Shown piece by piece: positions 8,174 through 16,640 of a stretch of 43,045 bases of DNA. Made by a program: the position numbers and the translations under genes. Positions within the stretch are counted from its first letter, which is position 1, and each line of letters opens with the position of its first letter. Under the pieces are notes generated by a model. It worked only from the letters and a program-made list of their open reading frames with translations. It ran no database searches and was not told the DNA's origin. The DNA is from Deltaproteobacteria bacterium (GTDB lineage: Bacteria; Myxococcota_A; UBA9160; UBA6930), in assembly GCA_029261795.1 (NCBI GenBank), contig JAJDAP010000032.1:1-43045 (forward strand). Direction: 5' to 3'.

Positions 8174-9547
8174 ATGTCACGCATCGCGTTTCCGAAGGCG
8201 TTCCGTTGGGGGTGCGCGACCGCCGCCTACCAGATCGAAGGCGGTGTCCACGAGGGCGGCCGCGGCGAGTCGATCTGGGACCGATTCAGCCACACGCAGG
8301 GCAAGATCCGAACCGGTGAGACCGGCGACATCGCCTGCGATTCCTACCACCGCTTTCCGGATGATGTCGCCCTGCTCCGGGAGATGGGCTGCAACAGCTA
8401 CCGTTTCTCGATCTCCTGGCCGCGCATCCAGCCCGACGGGAAGGGCCGGCCGAACCGGGAAGGCATCGCCTACTACGAGCGGCTGGTCGACGCGCTGCTG
8501 GCGGCCGGGATCCGGCCGCTTCCGACCCTCTATCATTGGGACCTGCCGCAGGCCCTCGAAGATCGCGGAGGTTGGCCGGCGCGCGACACCGCCCATCGCT
8601 TTGCCGAGTACGCCCAACAGATCGTGCGTTCGTTAGGCGACCGTGTCCGCGACTGGATGATCTTCAACGAGCCGGGAATCTTCACGTTCTTCGGCTACGG
8701 CATCGGGATCCACGCGCCCGGCATCGCCAACCGCCAGGCAATGTTGCGCGCGACGCACGTCGTGAACCTGGCCCAGGGCGAGGCGTTTCGTGCCATGCGG
8801 GAAGAGTCCGGGGAATTCCGCATTGGCAGTGCCTTCAGCTTCCAGGCGATGGAACCGGCCAGCGATTCCTCCGTCGACGCGGACGCGGCCGAGCGCATGC
8901 ACGCCTGGACCAACGAGTGGTTCTTGCGGCCGACGCTTCGCGGCGCCTACCCGGAGAATGCCTTCGAGGCCGGCGTGCCCGAAGCCCTCGACATCCGCGA
9001 GGGCGATCTCGAACGCATCCAGGTGCCGCTGGACCTGATCGGCGTGAATCTCTATTCGCGCGGATTGGTACGCGCAGCGTCGAACGATCCGTGGGGATGG
9101 GGCGCGCGCGTGCTCGGGATGGGCGGCAGCACCGGACCGAAGACCGACTTCGGTTGGGAAGTCTGGCCCGACTCGCTCCACGATCTGCTGCTTCGGCTCT
9201 CGGCCGATTACGATGCTCCAGCCTTCGAGATCACCGAAAACGGTTGTTCCTACGCAGACGCACCCGGCGCCGACGGCAAGATCGCCGACTTGCGCCGAAT
9301 CGCGTTCTTCCGCGGCTACCTGAGCGCCCTCCACCGCGCCATCGAAGCCGGCGTCGACGTGCGTGGCTATCACGCCTGGACGCTGCTCGACAACTTCGAG
9401 TGGGCCGAGGGAACGGGCCAACGCTTCGGTCTCGCCTTCACCGACTTCACGAGCCGCGACCGCACCCTCAAACAAAGCGGCCACTGGTTCGCACATGTCA
9501 TCGCCCAGAACGGATTCGACCCCGACAGCGAAGCCGACCAAGCCTGA
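8174..9547 (+). CDS. Family 1 beta-glucosidase (GH1)
   Basis: A 457-aa protein of typical GH1 length and motifs. The N-terminus FRWGCATAAYQIEG forms the substrate pocket, FNEP carries the acid/base Glu166, and ITENG carries the nucleophile Glu355. It should be a retaining beta-glycosidase acting on beta-glucosides or related disaccharides. No signal peptide is visible, so it is cytoplasmic. The ATG at 8174 starts right at the conserved N-terminus; no strong ribosome site is seen. It is divergent from the cytochrome fusion gene across 118 bases and ends ten bases before a 43-bp perfect hairpin. No transporter or sugar regulator lies nearby, so it looks like a stand-alone gene. Confidence 0.93.
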   Translation: MSRIAFPKAFRWGCATAAYQIEGGVHEGGRGESIWDRFSHTQGKIRTGETGDIACDSYHRFPDDVALLREMGCNSYRFSISWPRIQPDGKGRPNREGIAYYERLVDALLAAGIRPLPTLYHWDLPQALEDRGGWPARDTAHRFAEYAQQIVRSLGDRVRDWMIFNEPGIFTFFGYGIGIHAPGIANRQAMLRATHVVNLAQGEAFRAMREESGEFRIGSAFSFQAMEPASDSSVDADAAERMHAWTNEWFLRPTLRGAYPENAFEAGVPEALDIREGDLERIQVPLDLIGVNLYSRGLVRAASNDPWGWGARVLGMGGSTGPKTDFGWEVWPDSLHDLLLRLSADYDAPAFEITENGCSYADAPGADGKIADLRRIAFFRGYLSALHRAIEAGVDVRGYHAWTLLDNFEWAEGTGQRFGLAFTDFTSRDRTLKQSGHWFAHVIAQNGFDPDSEADQA

Positions 9548-9556
9548 CACCGGCAA

Positions 9557-9646
9557 GAGCGGGGACGGACTCCTCAAGTTTCAAGTCTGCAAGTTTCCCT
9601 GCGGGGAAACTTGCAGACTTGAAACTTGAGGAGTCCGTCCCCGCTC
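9557..9646. repeat. 43-bp perfect inverted repeat (hairpin)
   Basis: Arms 9557-9599 and 9604-9646 are exact reverse complements, 43 of 43, around the 4-base loop TGCG. The arm contains AAGTTT twice around a short CAAGTCTG core. It lies between two converging genes and reaches the stop codon of the second. No T-run follows on either strand, so it is not a standard intrinsic terminator. It could be a REP/BIME-like mobile palindrome, or a structure that protects mRNA 3' ends. No second copy was noticed in this window. Confidence 0.9.
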
Positions 9647-10244
9647 AGCCGAGGGCGGCGTTGGCGATGGCGTCTCCGAGGCGATCGTTGCCCCAGTAGA
9701 GTTCGTCGCCAACGAGGAAGCTGGGCGCTCCGAAGATGCCGAGTTCGATGGCGCGTTCGGTCTGCGTGCGAAGCCGTTGTTTGTTGGACACCTGGTCGGC
9801 TGCCGCCAGGACCCGCCCCGGATCCTGGTCCAGCGTCTCCAGCAGACCAGCGAGCAGGGCCGGATCGCCGATGTCGAGGTCTTCGGCGAAGTTGGCCGCG
9901 TAGACGGCCCGGGTCCAGTCCGGGCACCAGCCCTCGTCGGCGGCGATCAACGCCGTGCGCGCGGCAGTCAATCCGTTGCGCGGGAATCGGGTGGGGCGTT
10001 TGAACGGCAGTTCGTAGCGCTCGGCGAGCCGCTCCATGTCTCGCCACATGTAGCGACCCTTTACCGGGTAGACGTTGAAGGGGGAATCGTTCCAACCCTG
10101 GGCCTGGAAGATGGGCGCGAGCAGGAACGGGCGCCACTCGACTTCGATCCCGGCGGCACCTGCCGTCTGTTCGATACGGGCTGCCGTCAGATAGGAATAG
10201 GTGCTGGCGAACTCGTACCAGAACTCGATCCGCTTGCCGCTCAA
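9645..10244 (-). CDS. 2-hydroxychromene-2-carboxylate isomerase / DsbA-family protein
   Basis: A 199-aa thioredoxin-fold protein of the kappa-class GST/HCCA isomerase type. The N-terminus IEFWYEFASTYSYL has the conserved serine position instead of a DsbA CxxC, and the C-terminus IFGAPSFLVGDELYWGNDRL is the family signature for the end of the fold. Members use glutathione as cofactor in naphthalene-type degradation, but many are annotated only by fold. The start is TTG 10244, six bases from a strong GGGAGGA. It lies 12 bases downstream of the DUF427 gene and is the last gene of a three-gene operon. Confidence 0.85.
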   Translation of the reverse strand: MSGKRIEFWYEFASTYSYLTAARIEQTAGAAGIEVEWRPFLLAPIFQAQGWNDSPFNVYPVKGRYMWRDMERLAERYELPFKRPTRFPRNGLTAARTALIAADEGWCPDWTRAVYAANFAEDLDIGDPALLAGLLETLDQDPGRVLAAADQVSNKQRLRTQTERAIELGIFGAPSFLVGDELYWGNDRLGDAIANAALG

Positions 10245-10250
10245 GATGCG

Positions 10251-10257
10251 TCCTCCC
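10251..10257 (-). promoter_or_regulatory. Ribosome binding site fixing a TTG start
   Basis: GGGAGGA on the minus strand, six bases before TTG 10244. No ATG or GTG is in frame near it, so it settles the start of the isomerase gene. Its last base overlaps the stop codon of the preceding gene. Confidence 0.75.
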
Positions 10258-10820
10258 TACCAGTCCTCGGTGCCATGTTCGCCCTTGAAGGGGCCCCGGA
10301 TCTCGTCGGTTATCCATCCGCCATAGAAATCTCCTGGCTGCGCACGAACGACTTCCCCATCGACATAACAATCGAGCTTCCCTGGATAGAAGGCGACGGC
10401 GTCCTTCAGGGCCTCGAATCCCTCGTCGGGGTCGGGATAGGACCAGCCAGCATGGGCGATTCTTCCAACCGCCGTGACCACGTCCCAATACTGCGCCAGC
10501 CCCTTCCATTCACAGAACGACTCCTGCGCTGCCTCAACCAGCGACCCTGCCGCGATGTCTTCGAGCGGCAGGTAGTAGACCGGTGGACTCGCCGTTTCAG
10601 ATACGCGGTACGGGTGCGACGAGCGAGCGACGACCAGAGTGCCAGATCGCACCTCTACGGTGCGCGCGGGCCGTTCGAGGCGCGGCGGCCGCGGGTAGTC
10701 CCACACGGACTCTTCACCCGGCCCCGGAGGTGGGATCGAATCGGGACGCTGCCGCGCAACGCCTCGCCAATGCGCGCGCTCCGCGGCCAGATCGTCCGGA
10801 CGGGAGAACCGCGAGGGCAA
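10257..10820 (-). CDS. DUF427 domain protein
   Basis: A 187-aa protein with the DUF427 pattern: ESVWDYPRPPRLE near residue 40, a TLVVARS strand, PPVYYLPLEDI, FCEWKG, and WSYPDPDEGF before a C-terminal FYGGWITDEIRGPFKG. DUF427 proteins are small beta-rich cytoplasmic proteins of unknown reaction. The likely start is TTG 10820, immediately after the stop of the acetyltransferase gene (TAGTTG). The ribosome site is weak, so termination-reinitiation from the upstream gene is possible; a GTG just before WDYP is a shorter alternative. Confidence 0.8.
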   Translation of the reverse strand: MPSRFSRPDDLAAERAHWRGVARQRPDSIPPPGPGEESVWDYPRPPRLERPARTVEVRSGTLVVARSSHPYRVSETASPPVYYLPLEDIAAGSLVEAAQESFCEWKGLAQYWDVVTAVGRIAHAGWSYPDPDEGFEALKDAVAFYPGKLDCYVDGEVVRAQPGDFYGGWITDEIRGPFKGEHGTEDW

Positions 10821-11333
10821 CTAGAGCACCCGTCGCATCGCGCAGCGCTGCGAGAAATCGAGGCCCAGGGATTCCTCCTTGGCAATCGTCCCACGCATCC
10901 CGGGCCCATCCGGCTCGACCACCACGAATCCGGCACTCTCGTAGAAGGGCCGGTTCCAGGGAATCTCGCGGAACGTCGTGAGGGTCACCCCCGGATGCCC
11001 GCGGGCCCGCATCGTCTCGATGACGAACGCGAGCAAGGCGCGGCCAATCCCCTTCCGTCCGTGGTCGGGATGGACGTCGAGCTCCCAGAGGTGCCCTTCC
11101 CCATCCAGCGTTCCGAGAAAGGCGAGCCCGACCGGGGCATCGCCCTCGCCCACGGCCACGAACAGGTCTCCGCGCGCTCGAGCCTCTTCGTGCAAGGGAA
11201 GCGGCGTCGGTTCGCCGTCATCAAGGGCGACCCGGTCGCGCCAATCGTCGAAGAGCTTGCCGGCCGCACGTTCGATCTCGGCGATCGCCACCAGCTCATC
11301 GGGCCGGGCTTCGCGAATCGTCACGCTGGGCAT
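10821..11333 (-). CDS. GNAT family N-acetyltransferase
   Basis: A 170-aa protein with the GNAT fold. Motif A, which binds acetyl-CoA pyrophosphate, reads HPDHGRKGIGRALL; a beta-bulge strand HLWELDV precedes it, and FYESAGFVVVE supplies motif B. It transfers an acetyl group to an amine, but the acceptor cannot be deduced. It is the first gene of the minus-strand operon GNAT-DUF427-isomerase. The ATG at 11333 is 52 bases from the divergent enoyl-CoA hydratase start, so both promoters share a very short region. Confidence 0.9.
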   Translation of the reverse strand: MPSVTIREARPDELVAIAEIERAAGKLFDDWRDRVALDDGEPTPLPLHEEARARGDLFVAVGEGDAPVGLAFLGTLDGEGHLWELDVHPDHGRKGIGRALLAFVIETMRARGHPGVTLTTFREIPWNRPFYESAGFVVVEPDGPGMRGTIAKEESLGLDFSQRCAMRRVL

Positions 11334-11385
11334 GGGTCGAGCATATCAGCTCGTGTACCGTCCAAGATCCAACCGAGGAGACCCC

Positions 11386-12162
11386 ATGTCCGACTTCTGC
11401 AGCGTCGAGCGCGACGGCCATCTGACCGTCATCACCATCAATCGCCCCGAAGTGATGAACTCGCTCCATCCCGCGGCGAATCGTGCACTGGCCGAGGCCT
11501 TCGATGCCTTCGAGAACGACCCGGACCAATGGGTGGCGATCATCACCGGCGCCGGCGACCGCGCCTTCAGCGCCGGCAACGATCTGAAGCACCAGGCGAC
11601 CGGCGGCGACATGAGCGGCCAGCCCGAGAGTGGTTTCGCCGGCCTGACCGCGCGCTTCGATCTTGCCAAGCCGGTCATCGCCGCTGTGAACGGCGTCGCC
11701 ATGGGGGGAGGCTTCGAGATCGCCCTCGCCTGCGACATCATCGTCGCCGCCGAGAACGCGCTGTTCGCACTGCCCGAACCCCGCGTGGGCCTGGCCGCCC
11801 TGGCCGGCGGAATCCACCGACTACCCCGCCAGATCGGCCTGAAGAACGCGATGGGCATGCTGCTCACCGGCCGCCGGGTTCCTGCCGCCGAAGGCAAGGA
11901 ACTGGGCTTCGTGAACGAAGTGGTGCCGAAGGGCCAGGCCCTCGAAGCCGCCAAGGCCTGGGCCGCCCAGATTCTCGAGTGCGCGCCGCTTTCGGTTCGC
12001 GCCAGCAAGCAGGCCGCGATGCAGGGGCAAGACTACGCCGGCGTCCGCGAAGCCCAGGGCGCCAAGTTCAGTGCGCTGCACGACATGCTCAAGAGCGAGG
12101 ACTTCATCGAAGGGCCGAAGGCCTTCGCCGAGAAGCGCACGCCGAGCTGGAAGGGACGTTAG
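11386..12162 (+). CDS. Enoyl-CoA hydratase/isomerase family protein
   Basis: A 258-aa crotonase-fold protein. The oxyanion-hole segments are FSAGNDLK and VNGVAMGGGFEIALACD. Both catalytic glutamates of true hydratases are present, Glu111 (GGGFE) and Glu131 (FALPE), so hydration of trans-2-enoyl-CoA is the likely reaction, in fatty acid or aromatic acid breakdown. ATG 11386 has GAGGAG five bases upstream. It is divergent from the acetyltransferase gene and converges with the HAD gene. No acyl-CoA dehydrogenase or thiolase is nearby. Confidence 0.92.
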   Translation: MSDFCSVERDGHLTVITINRPEVMNSLHPAANRALAEAFDAFENDPDQWVAIITGAGDRAFSAGNDLKHQATGGDMSGQPESGFAGLTARFDLAKPVIAAVNGVAMGGGFEIALACDIIVAAENALFALPEPRVGLAALAGGIHRLPRQIGLKNAMGMLLTGRRVPAAEGKELGFVNEVVPKGQALEAAKAWAAQILECAPLSVRASKQAAMQGQDYAGVREAQGAKFSALHDMLKSEDFIEGPKAFAEKRTPSWKGR

Positions 12163-12180
12163 GCGAAGGGACTAGCCAGC

Positions 12181-12936
12181 CTAACCGACCGAATCGAACA
12201 GTTCCGTCAACTCGGACAGATCCGCGATGACATGGTCGGGCGCCGGGCCTTCGTATTCGGCGAGCGCGCCGTCCGGGTCTTCGATCTGACGGGTGATCCA
12301 GGCGGTCCGGATGCCCAGCGGCTGGGCTCCAGCGACGTCGGCTTTCAGGCTGTCGCCAACATGGAGTGTCTCCTCCGCCGAAACACCGAGGCTCGCCAGG
12401 GTCGCCTGAAAGATCTCGGGCCGCGGCTTTCTCCAGGTGACCGCGTCGGAAATGATGATGGCATCGAATTGCCAGCGGAGGTCCGCGTCCTCGAGGACCC
12501 GAAGCGCCGTCTGGGAGTGCGAGAAATTCGAGCACACGCCCACCCGTAGGTCGCGCTCCTTGAGTGCCGCGATCACCTCCGGATGATGGTCGAGGGCGGT
12601 GACCTGACCGCGCAGCAACCTCATGTGCGTTCCCGTGAGTCGAGTCGCCAGCTTTTCGTCGCGGATTCCGATGTGCTCGGCGAGCGCCTGCATCCGCTCG
12701 AGGGTGGGGAGCTCCTTGCCCTCGGCTGCTCGCGGCGCGCGCAGCGCCTTGTCCACATCCCAGATCGCGTCGCCCAGCGCCTCGAGCGAGATCTCGGTGT
12801 GCTCACTCACGAGCTCGTGGAGCGCGCCCACGGTCGACGGGAAGCGCCGTTCGCCCACGGTGACCATCGGTAGACCACTCATCGAGAGATCGACGAGGGT
12901 GTCGAACAGGTCGAAGACGATGGCGCGGAGCGGCAT
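12181..12936 (-). CDS. HAD-superfamily hydrolase
   Basis: A 251-aa haloacid dehalogenase-like hydrolase. Motif I is FDLFDTL (nucleophile Asp9), motif II is VCSNFS, motif III contains KPRPEIF, and motif IV is HVGDSLKADV. The helical cap between motifs I and II puts it in subfamily I, with phosphatases and dehalogenases of small molecules. The substrate is unknown. The start ATG 12936 lies 12 bases after the stop of the upstream amidohydrolase gene, so the two are probably one transcript. Confidence 0.9.
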   Translation of the reverse strand: MPLRAIVFDLFDTLVDLSMSGLPMVTVGERRFPSTVGALHELVSEHTEISLEALGDAIWDVDKALRAPRAAEGKELPTLERMQALAEHIGIRDEKLATRLTGTHMRLLRGQVTALDHHPEVIAALKERDLRVGVCSNFSHSQTALRVLEDADLRWQFDAIIISDAVTWRKPRPEIFQATLASLGVSAEETLHVGDSLKADVAGAQPLGIRTAWITRQIEDPDGALAEYEGPAPDHVIADLSELTELFDSVG

Positions 12937-12948
12937 GGCGGGGGCAGT

Positions 12949-14439
12949 CTAGCGGGCCGCGCGAATGCCCTGGCCCGGGGCCGCACCCTCGACCAGTTCG
13001 CCGTCTCGCACCACGAAACGACCGGCGACCAGAACGTGCGGTATGCCCGTGGAGGCTTGCATCGAATCCTCGAAGGTGGCGCGGTCGATCACCTCCGCGG
13101 GATCGAATACGGTGACGTCCGCATCCGCTCCTTCGCGCAAGCGGCCCTTCCGGCGCATGGCCGGAACGAACGATTCCAGACGTTGGGCGGGCAGCAGGGT
13201 CATCTTGGCGATCGCATCGGCGAGGCCGAGTGCGGCTTGCTCGCGAACGTACTTCCCGAGAACCCGTGCATGGCTGCCGGCGCCTCGGGGATGGGCGCCA
13301 GGAACCATCGGCATGCCGTCCGAGCCGATCATCACGCCCGCGTGCGCTACACCGCTTCGGATCCACTCGGGCTTCATCATGTGGATGATCACCGTGCCTC
13401 CCTCGGCCCTGTAGCGCGCGAAGCTCTCCGCCGTCAGTCGCTCGCCGGTGGCGACCCACTGGAGATCGCCGTAGTCGGCGCCGCGCCGCTCACGCCATCC
13501 CTCACTGAACAAGGCCGATTCGAGAAAGGTTGAAGCGGCCGTGTAAGGATAGACCTCGGTCGTCACGTCCACGCCGCGCGCCCGCGCCGCATCGATGCGC
13601 GCCAGGTTCTCGTCGATGATCGCGAGGCTGGAACTGTTGAGATGCACGACGTGCAGCGCCGCGCCAGTGGCCTCGGCATGTTCCAGCACGGCCTCGAGCG
13701 GCGTCGCATCGCGCGGGTTCGCCTGGCCCCCGATGTGGACGAAGAGCGCCACTTCACGATCCGCCGCGAGCTGGAAGACCGCGCGAACTTCGTCGGGACG
13801 AGCCCCCGGCGTGTAGGCGATCCCCATACCGATCCCGATCGCGCCGGCATCGAGATCGCCAGTGAGCGCTTCGAGCAAGGCGGCGCGCTCGGATTCGTCG
13901 GTGGCGTCGGTCATCCAGCCGGTCTCGGCGGAGCCAGCGGCGCCTGACGAGCGCGATTGGATTCCGTGCATCGCGAACACGCGGGCGGGGATGTGCCCGG
14001 CCGATGCACCGTGATGAATGCGCGCAGTCCCGGCGGCGCGTTCGTGAAAGGCCGCCTGCCCCAGCACGCCGGCTTCGAGTTCGAGGGCGGTCGTAACACC
14101 ATCCCGAGCCATGAAATCCCAACTCACGGGATCCTGCCCGTGGACGTGGAGATCGATGAAGCCTGGCGCCACGACCAGGCCTTCCACATCGACCACATCC
14201 GCGGCTCGAAGTTCAGCCGTGGTGATCCGAGCGATCCGGCCTTCGCGGATGTAGACGTTCGCCACCGAATCGCTGGCCCGCTCCGGGTCGAGGACGCGTC
14301 CACCCATCAAGCCGATGTCGTAGACGACGGCGTCGGAACTGGAAACGACCGGCGCCGTCACGGGATCCACCTCCGCGCAGCCGAAGCACAACAACAGCAT
14401 CCCGCCGAATCCCGATCTCATGCCTCTCATGACTCGCAC
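12949..14439 (-). CDS. Lipoprotein amidohydrolase (N-acyl-D-amino-acid deacylase type)
   Basis: A 496-aa amidohydrolase-superfamily protein with a lipoprotein signal ending LLLCFGC. The metal-binding HxH lies in GFIDLHVHGQDP, a later His in ALFVHIGGQ, another in LHVVHLNSSS, and the C-terminal half has the IGSDGMPM aspartate. This layout fits D-aminoacylase or D-glutamate deacylase-like enzymes, which hydrolyse N-acyl-D-amino acids. Being a lipoprotein places it in the envelope, where D-amino acid derivatives from peptidoglycan would be found; that link is inference. The start is GTG 14439, with GGGAGG about five bases upstream; ATG 14430 is an alternative. It is followed by the HAD gene. Confidence 0.85.
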   Translation of the reverse strand: MRVMRGMRSGFGGMLLLCFGCAEVDPVTAPVVSSSDAVVYDIGLMGGRVLDPERASDSVANVYIREGRIARITTAELRAADVVDVEGLVVAPGFIDLHVHGQDPVSWDFMARDGVTTALELEAGVLGQAAFHERAAGTARIHHGASAGHIPARVFAMHGIQSRSSGAAGSAETGWMTDATDESERAALLEALTGDLDAGAIGIGMGIAYTPGARPDEVRAVFQLAADREVALFVHIGGQANPRDATPLEAVLEHAEATGAALHVVHLNSSSLAIIDENLARIDAARARGVDVTTEVYPYTAASTFLESALFSEGWRERRGADYGDLQWVATGERLTAESFARYRAEGGTVIIHMMKPEWIRSGVAHAGVMIGSDGMPMVPGAHPRGAGSHARVLGKYVREQAALGLADAIAKMTLLPAQRLESFVPAMRRKGRLREGADADVTVFDPAEVIDRATFEDSMQASTGIPHVLVAGRFVVRDGELVEGAAPGQGIRAAR

Positions 14440-14483
14440 GCGGCCCTCCCAGCGTCGAGTATGGAGAAAGAGTCGGCCGGCGC

Positions 14484-15698
14484 CTACACCTCGGAATGTC
14501 GGCGAAGCGGAACGCCGTGGCGTTCGACCATCCGATAGACCGCGGCGCGGCTGCGGCCAAGCCGTGACGCGGTTCGGGTCACGTTGCCGCCGGTCTCCGA
14601 AAGCGCCGCGATCAGGTTGTCGCGTTCATCGCGCTCCCGCTGCTCGCGCAGGCCTTCGACGCTGAATCCGATCTCGCTCAGCACGTCATCGACATCCTCG
14701 CCGGCAATCTCCGGCCCGGCTGCGAATGCGACCAGCTTCTCGATTACCGATTCGAGCTCGGCGACATTGCCGGACCAGCGGTGTCCACGGAGCCGCTGCA
14801 TCGCCGCATCCGATAGATGACAAGGCCGGCCCAGCTGCGCGCCGATGCGCTCGACCCACTGTCGGGCAATGCGCGGAACATCCTCGGGGCGCTCGCGGAG
14901 GGTGGGCAGCGGAACCTCGAAACGCCGCAGCCGGGCGGCGAGTTCGGGCAATAGGGGCCCTTCCCCGGACGCCGCACAGGGAGGGCCCGAAGCCAGCCAG
15001 CGCACGTCGTAGCGCGGCGCGTCGAGTTCGCGAACCCAGGCTTCCTGAAGCGGCGGCGAGAGCCGTTCGACGGCGCCGACGAGAACCGAGCCGCGCTTGG
15101 GCAGCTTCGGCCAACGCTCGAGCCGATCGGCATCCAGGCTCAAGAACGGACTTTCGGGGCGGCCGAGGCGGTGGAGTGCCCGGGCTGCAGACTTGCGCCC
15201 GCTGCCGGGTTCGCCGGTCACCAGCACGGGCTCGCTGAGACCTGCCAGTGCCTCGACCCGCTCTCGCGCCCGAAGGATGACCGGGGCGCGGCCGGGCATC
15301 TCATCGAGCAACGCTGCACCGGCCGACCCAGCGGCCACGGCCGGGAGCTGGGCCAATGCCAGTCCCACGAACTCGGCTGCGGCAACCTCGCTCGCATCCA
15401 CGAAATCGTCGGCGCCGCCCCGCATGGCGGCGACGATCTCGCTCGAGCAGGCGCCTGCCGCGTAGACGATGACCGGCGCTGAAGAGCCGTGCCGGATCCG
15501 TTTGAGCAGGCCGATGCCGTCGCAGCGCGGCATCTCGAGATCCGAAACCACCAGATCCGGCGCTTCGCGCTGGAAACGATCGAAGCCTTCGACGCCGTCG
15601 GCGGCCTCGACCACCGCGAAGCCACCCTCTCCCAAGGCAGCGACCAGAAGGCTTCGCGTCACCTTGCAATTGCTCACCACCAGTACGGTTCCTCGCAT
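14484..15698 (-). CDS. Degenerate NtrC-family response regulator
   Basis: A 404-aa protein with the NtrC layout: receiver (1-115), AAA+ region (about 135-330), and Fis-type helix-turn-helix at the end (TGGNVTRTASRLGRSRAAVY). The phosphoacceptor Asp53 is present, but the acidic pair is Ser9-Asn10, the Thr position is Ala and the conserved Lys is Asp101. In the AAA+ part, the P-loop at 162-170 reads GEPGSGRKS with Arg at the lysine position, Walker B is SVLVGAV without the aspartate pair, and the whole loop with GAFTGA is missing. It can probably still bind DNA, but is unlikely to hydrolyse ATP normally or open sigma-54 promoters. It may act as a plain repressor or activator. Confidence 0.85.
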   Translation of the reverse strand: MRGTVLVVSNCKVTRSLLVAALGEGGFAVVEAADGVEGFDRFQREAPDLVVSDLEMPRCDGIGLLKRIRHGSSAPVIVYAAGACSSEIVAAMRGGADDFVDASEVAAAEFVGLALAQLPAVAAGSAGAALLDEMPGRAPVILRARERVEALAGLSEPVLVTGEPGSGRKSAARALHRLGRPESPFLSLDADRLERWPKLPKRGSVLVGAVERLSPPLQEAWVRELDAPRYDVRWLASGPPCAASGEGPLLPELAARLRRFEVPLPTLRERPEDVPRIARQWVERIGAQLGRPCHLSDAAMQRLRGHRWSGNVAELESVIEKLVAFAAGPEIAGEDVDDVLSEIGFSVEGLREQRERDERDNLIAALSETGGNVTRTASRLGRSRAAVYRMVERHGVPLRRHSEV

Positions 15699-15848
15699 GC
15701 CGACAGGAGACCAGAATCAGCCCGACGGGATCAGTAGCGAGACGGACATCTGACGAACGGCTGACTCCGCGCGGATGCGGCCCTTCGTGACCGGAAGCGT
15801 CCGAAATCGCTCGGGATTCCTGGCCGGTCGAGGATCTCGAGAGCGCTT

Positions 15849-16628
15849 CTAGGCTTCTGCCCGTTGCCCGAGCAGGAGTTTCGCCTCGTAAGGGATCTCG
15901 ACAACGTTCCCGTGGTCTCGAATCACCTCTGCGATTCCCGCGTGGAGATCGGCCAGCACGTCGGGCGGCAGCAGGCGATGGTCGGATTGGGTGGCCATCA
16001 GCTCGACATAGGCATCCGCGTCGTAGTGCGCGCGCCAGGGAAAGCGGAGATCCGCGACCGGGCCGAACTCGGGTGCCGCTTCGAACTCCTCCAGCATCCC
16101 TGGCCGCCCGGCCGAGCCCGAACCGAGATGCCGAGCCTCCGCCGCCAATCCTGCGGCGTGGCCGGCGTAGACCGCCTGGATCGCGTCGTGGATCGGGCCG
16201 TCCGGGTGCTTCGGGAGGTTCGCGAAGATGGCGAGGAAGCCGGTCGCGGCGAGTCGCCGAGCCGCCAGCGCGAAGCGCCGTTGCGGATCCACCCAGTGAA
16301 AGGACTGGGCGGCGAAGACGAGCGCATAGCCAGCATCGCCACGCCAATCTTCGAAGCTGGTTTGGATGACTTCGGCTCGAAGCCCGTGGAGCCGCGCCCG
16401 CGCGAGGCGCACCATCTCGGCGCCGGGCTCGAGCGCCGTCAGCCGGAAACCCCGCTCGGCAAACGGATGCGTCGCGATGCCAGGGCCGCAACCCACCTCG
16501 AGCAGACGCGCAGCCGCTTCGAGCCGGGCACCCTTGACGATGGCGTCGATCAGGGCCGACGGATAGCCGGGACGACGCTTCGCGTAGAGCTCCGCCACCT
16601 CATCGAACACGAGCCGTTGTTCTCGCAT
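15849..16628 (-). CDS. Class I SAM-dependent methyltransferase
   Basis: A 259-aa methyltransferase of the UbiE/methyltransferase-11 type. Motif I, the SAM glycine loop, is LLEVGCGPGIAT near residue 42, followed by LTALEPGAEM with the acidic residue that binds the ribose. VFAAQSFHWVDP corresponds to motif IV, and the C-terminal part is helical. The acceptor is unknown. ATG 16628 has GAAGG close upstream. It is 12 bases downstream of the DUF3237 gene, so it likely belongs to the DUF1330-DUF3237-methyltransferase operon. Confidence 0.88.
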   Translation of the reverse strand: MREQRLVFDEVAELYAKRRPGYPSALIDAIVKGARLEAAARLLEVGCGPGIATHPFAERGFRLTALEPGAEMVRLARARLHGLRAEVIQTSFEDWRGDAGYALVFAAQSFHWVDPQRRFALAARRLAATGFLAIFANLPKHPDGPIHDAIQAVYAGHAAGLAAEARHLGSGSAGRPGMLEEFEAAPEFGPVADLRFPWRAHYDADAYVELMATQSDHRLLPPDVLADLHAGIAEVIRDHGNVVEIPYEAKLLLGQRAEA

Positions 16629-16640
16629 CGGCCTTCGATC

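Noticed and set aside
9557..9646. Intrinsic terminator
   Set aside because: The stem is far longer than usual and neither strand has a T-run after it; kept as an inverted repeat.
9777..12230. An 817-codon open frame on the + strand
   Set aside because: It lies antisense to the isomerase, DUF427 and acetyltransferase genes and out of frame with the hydratase gene; its translation is Arg/Pro-rich without domain motifs, as is common for shadow frames in GC-rich DNA.
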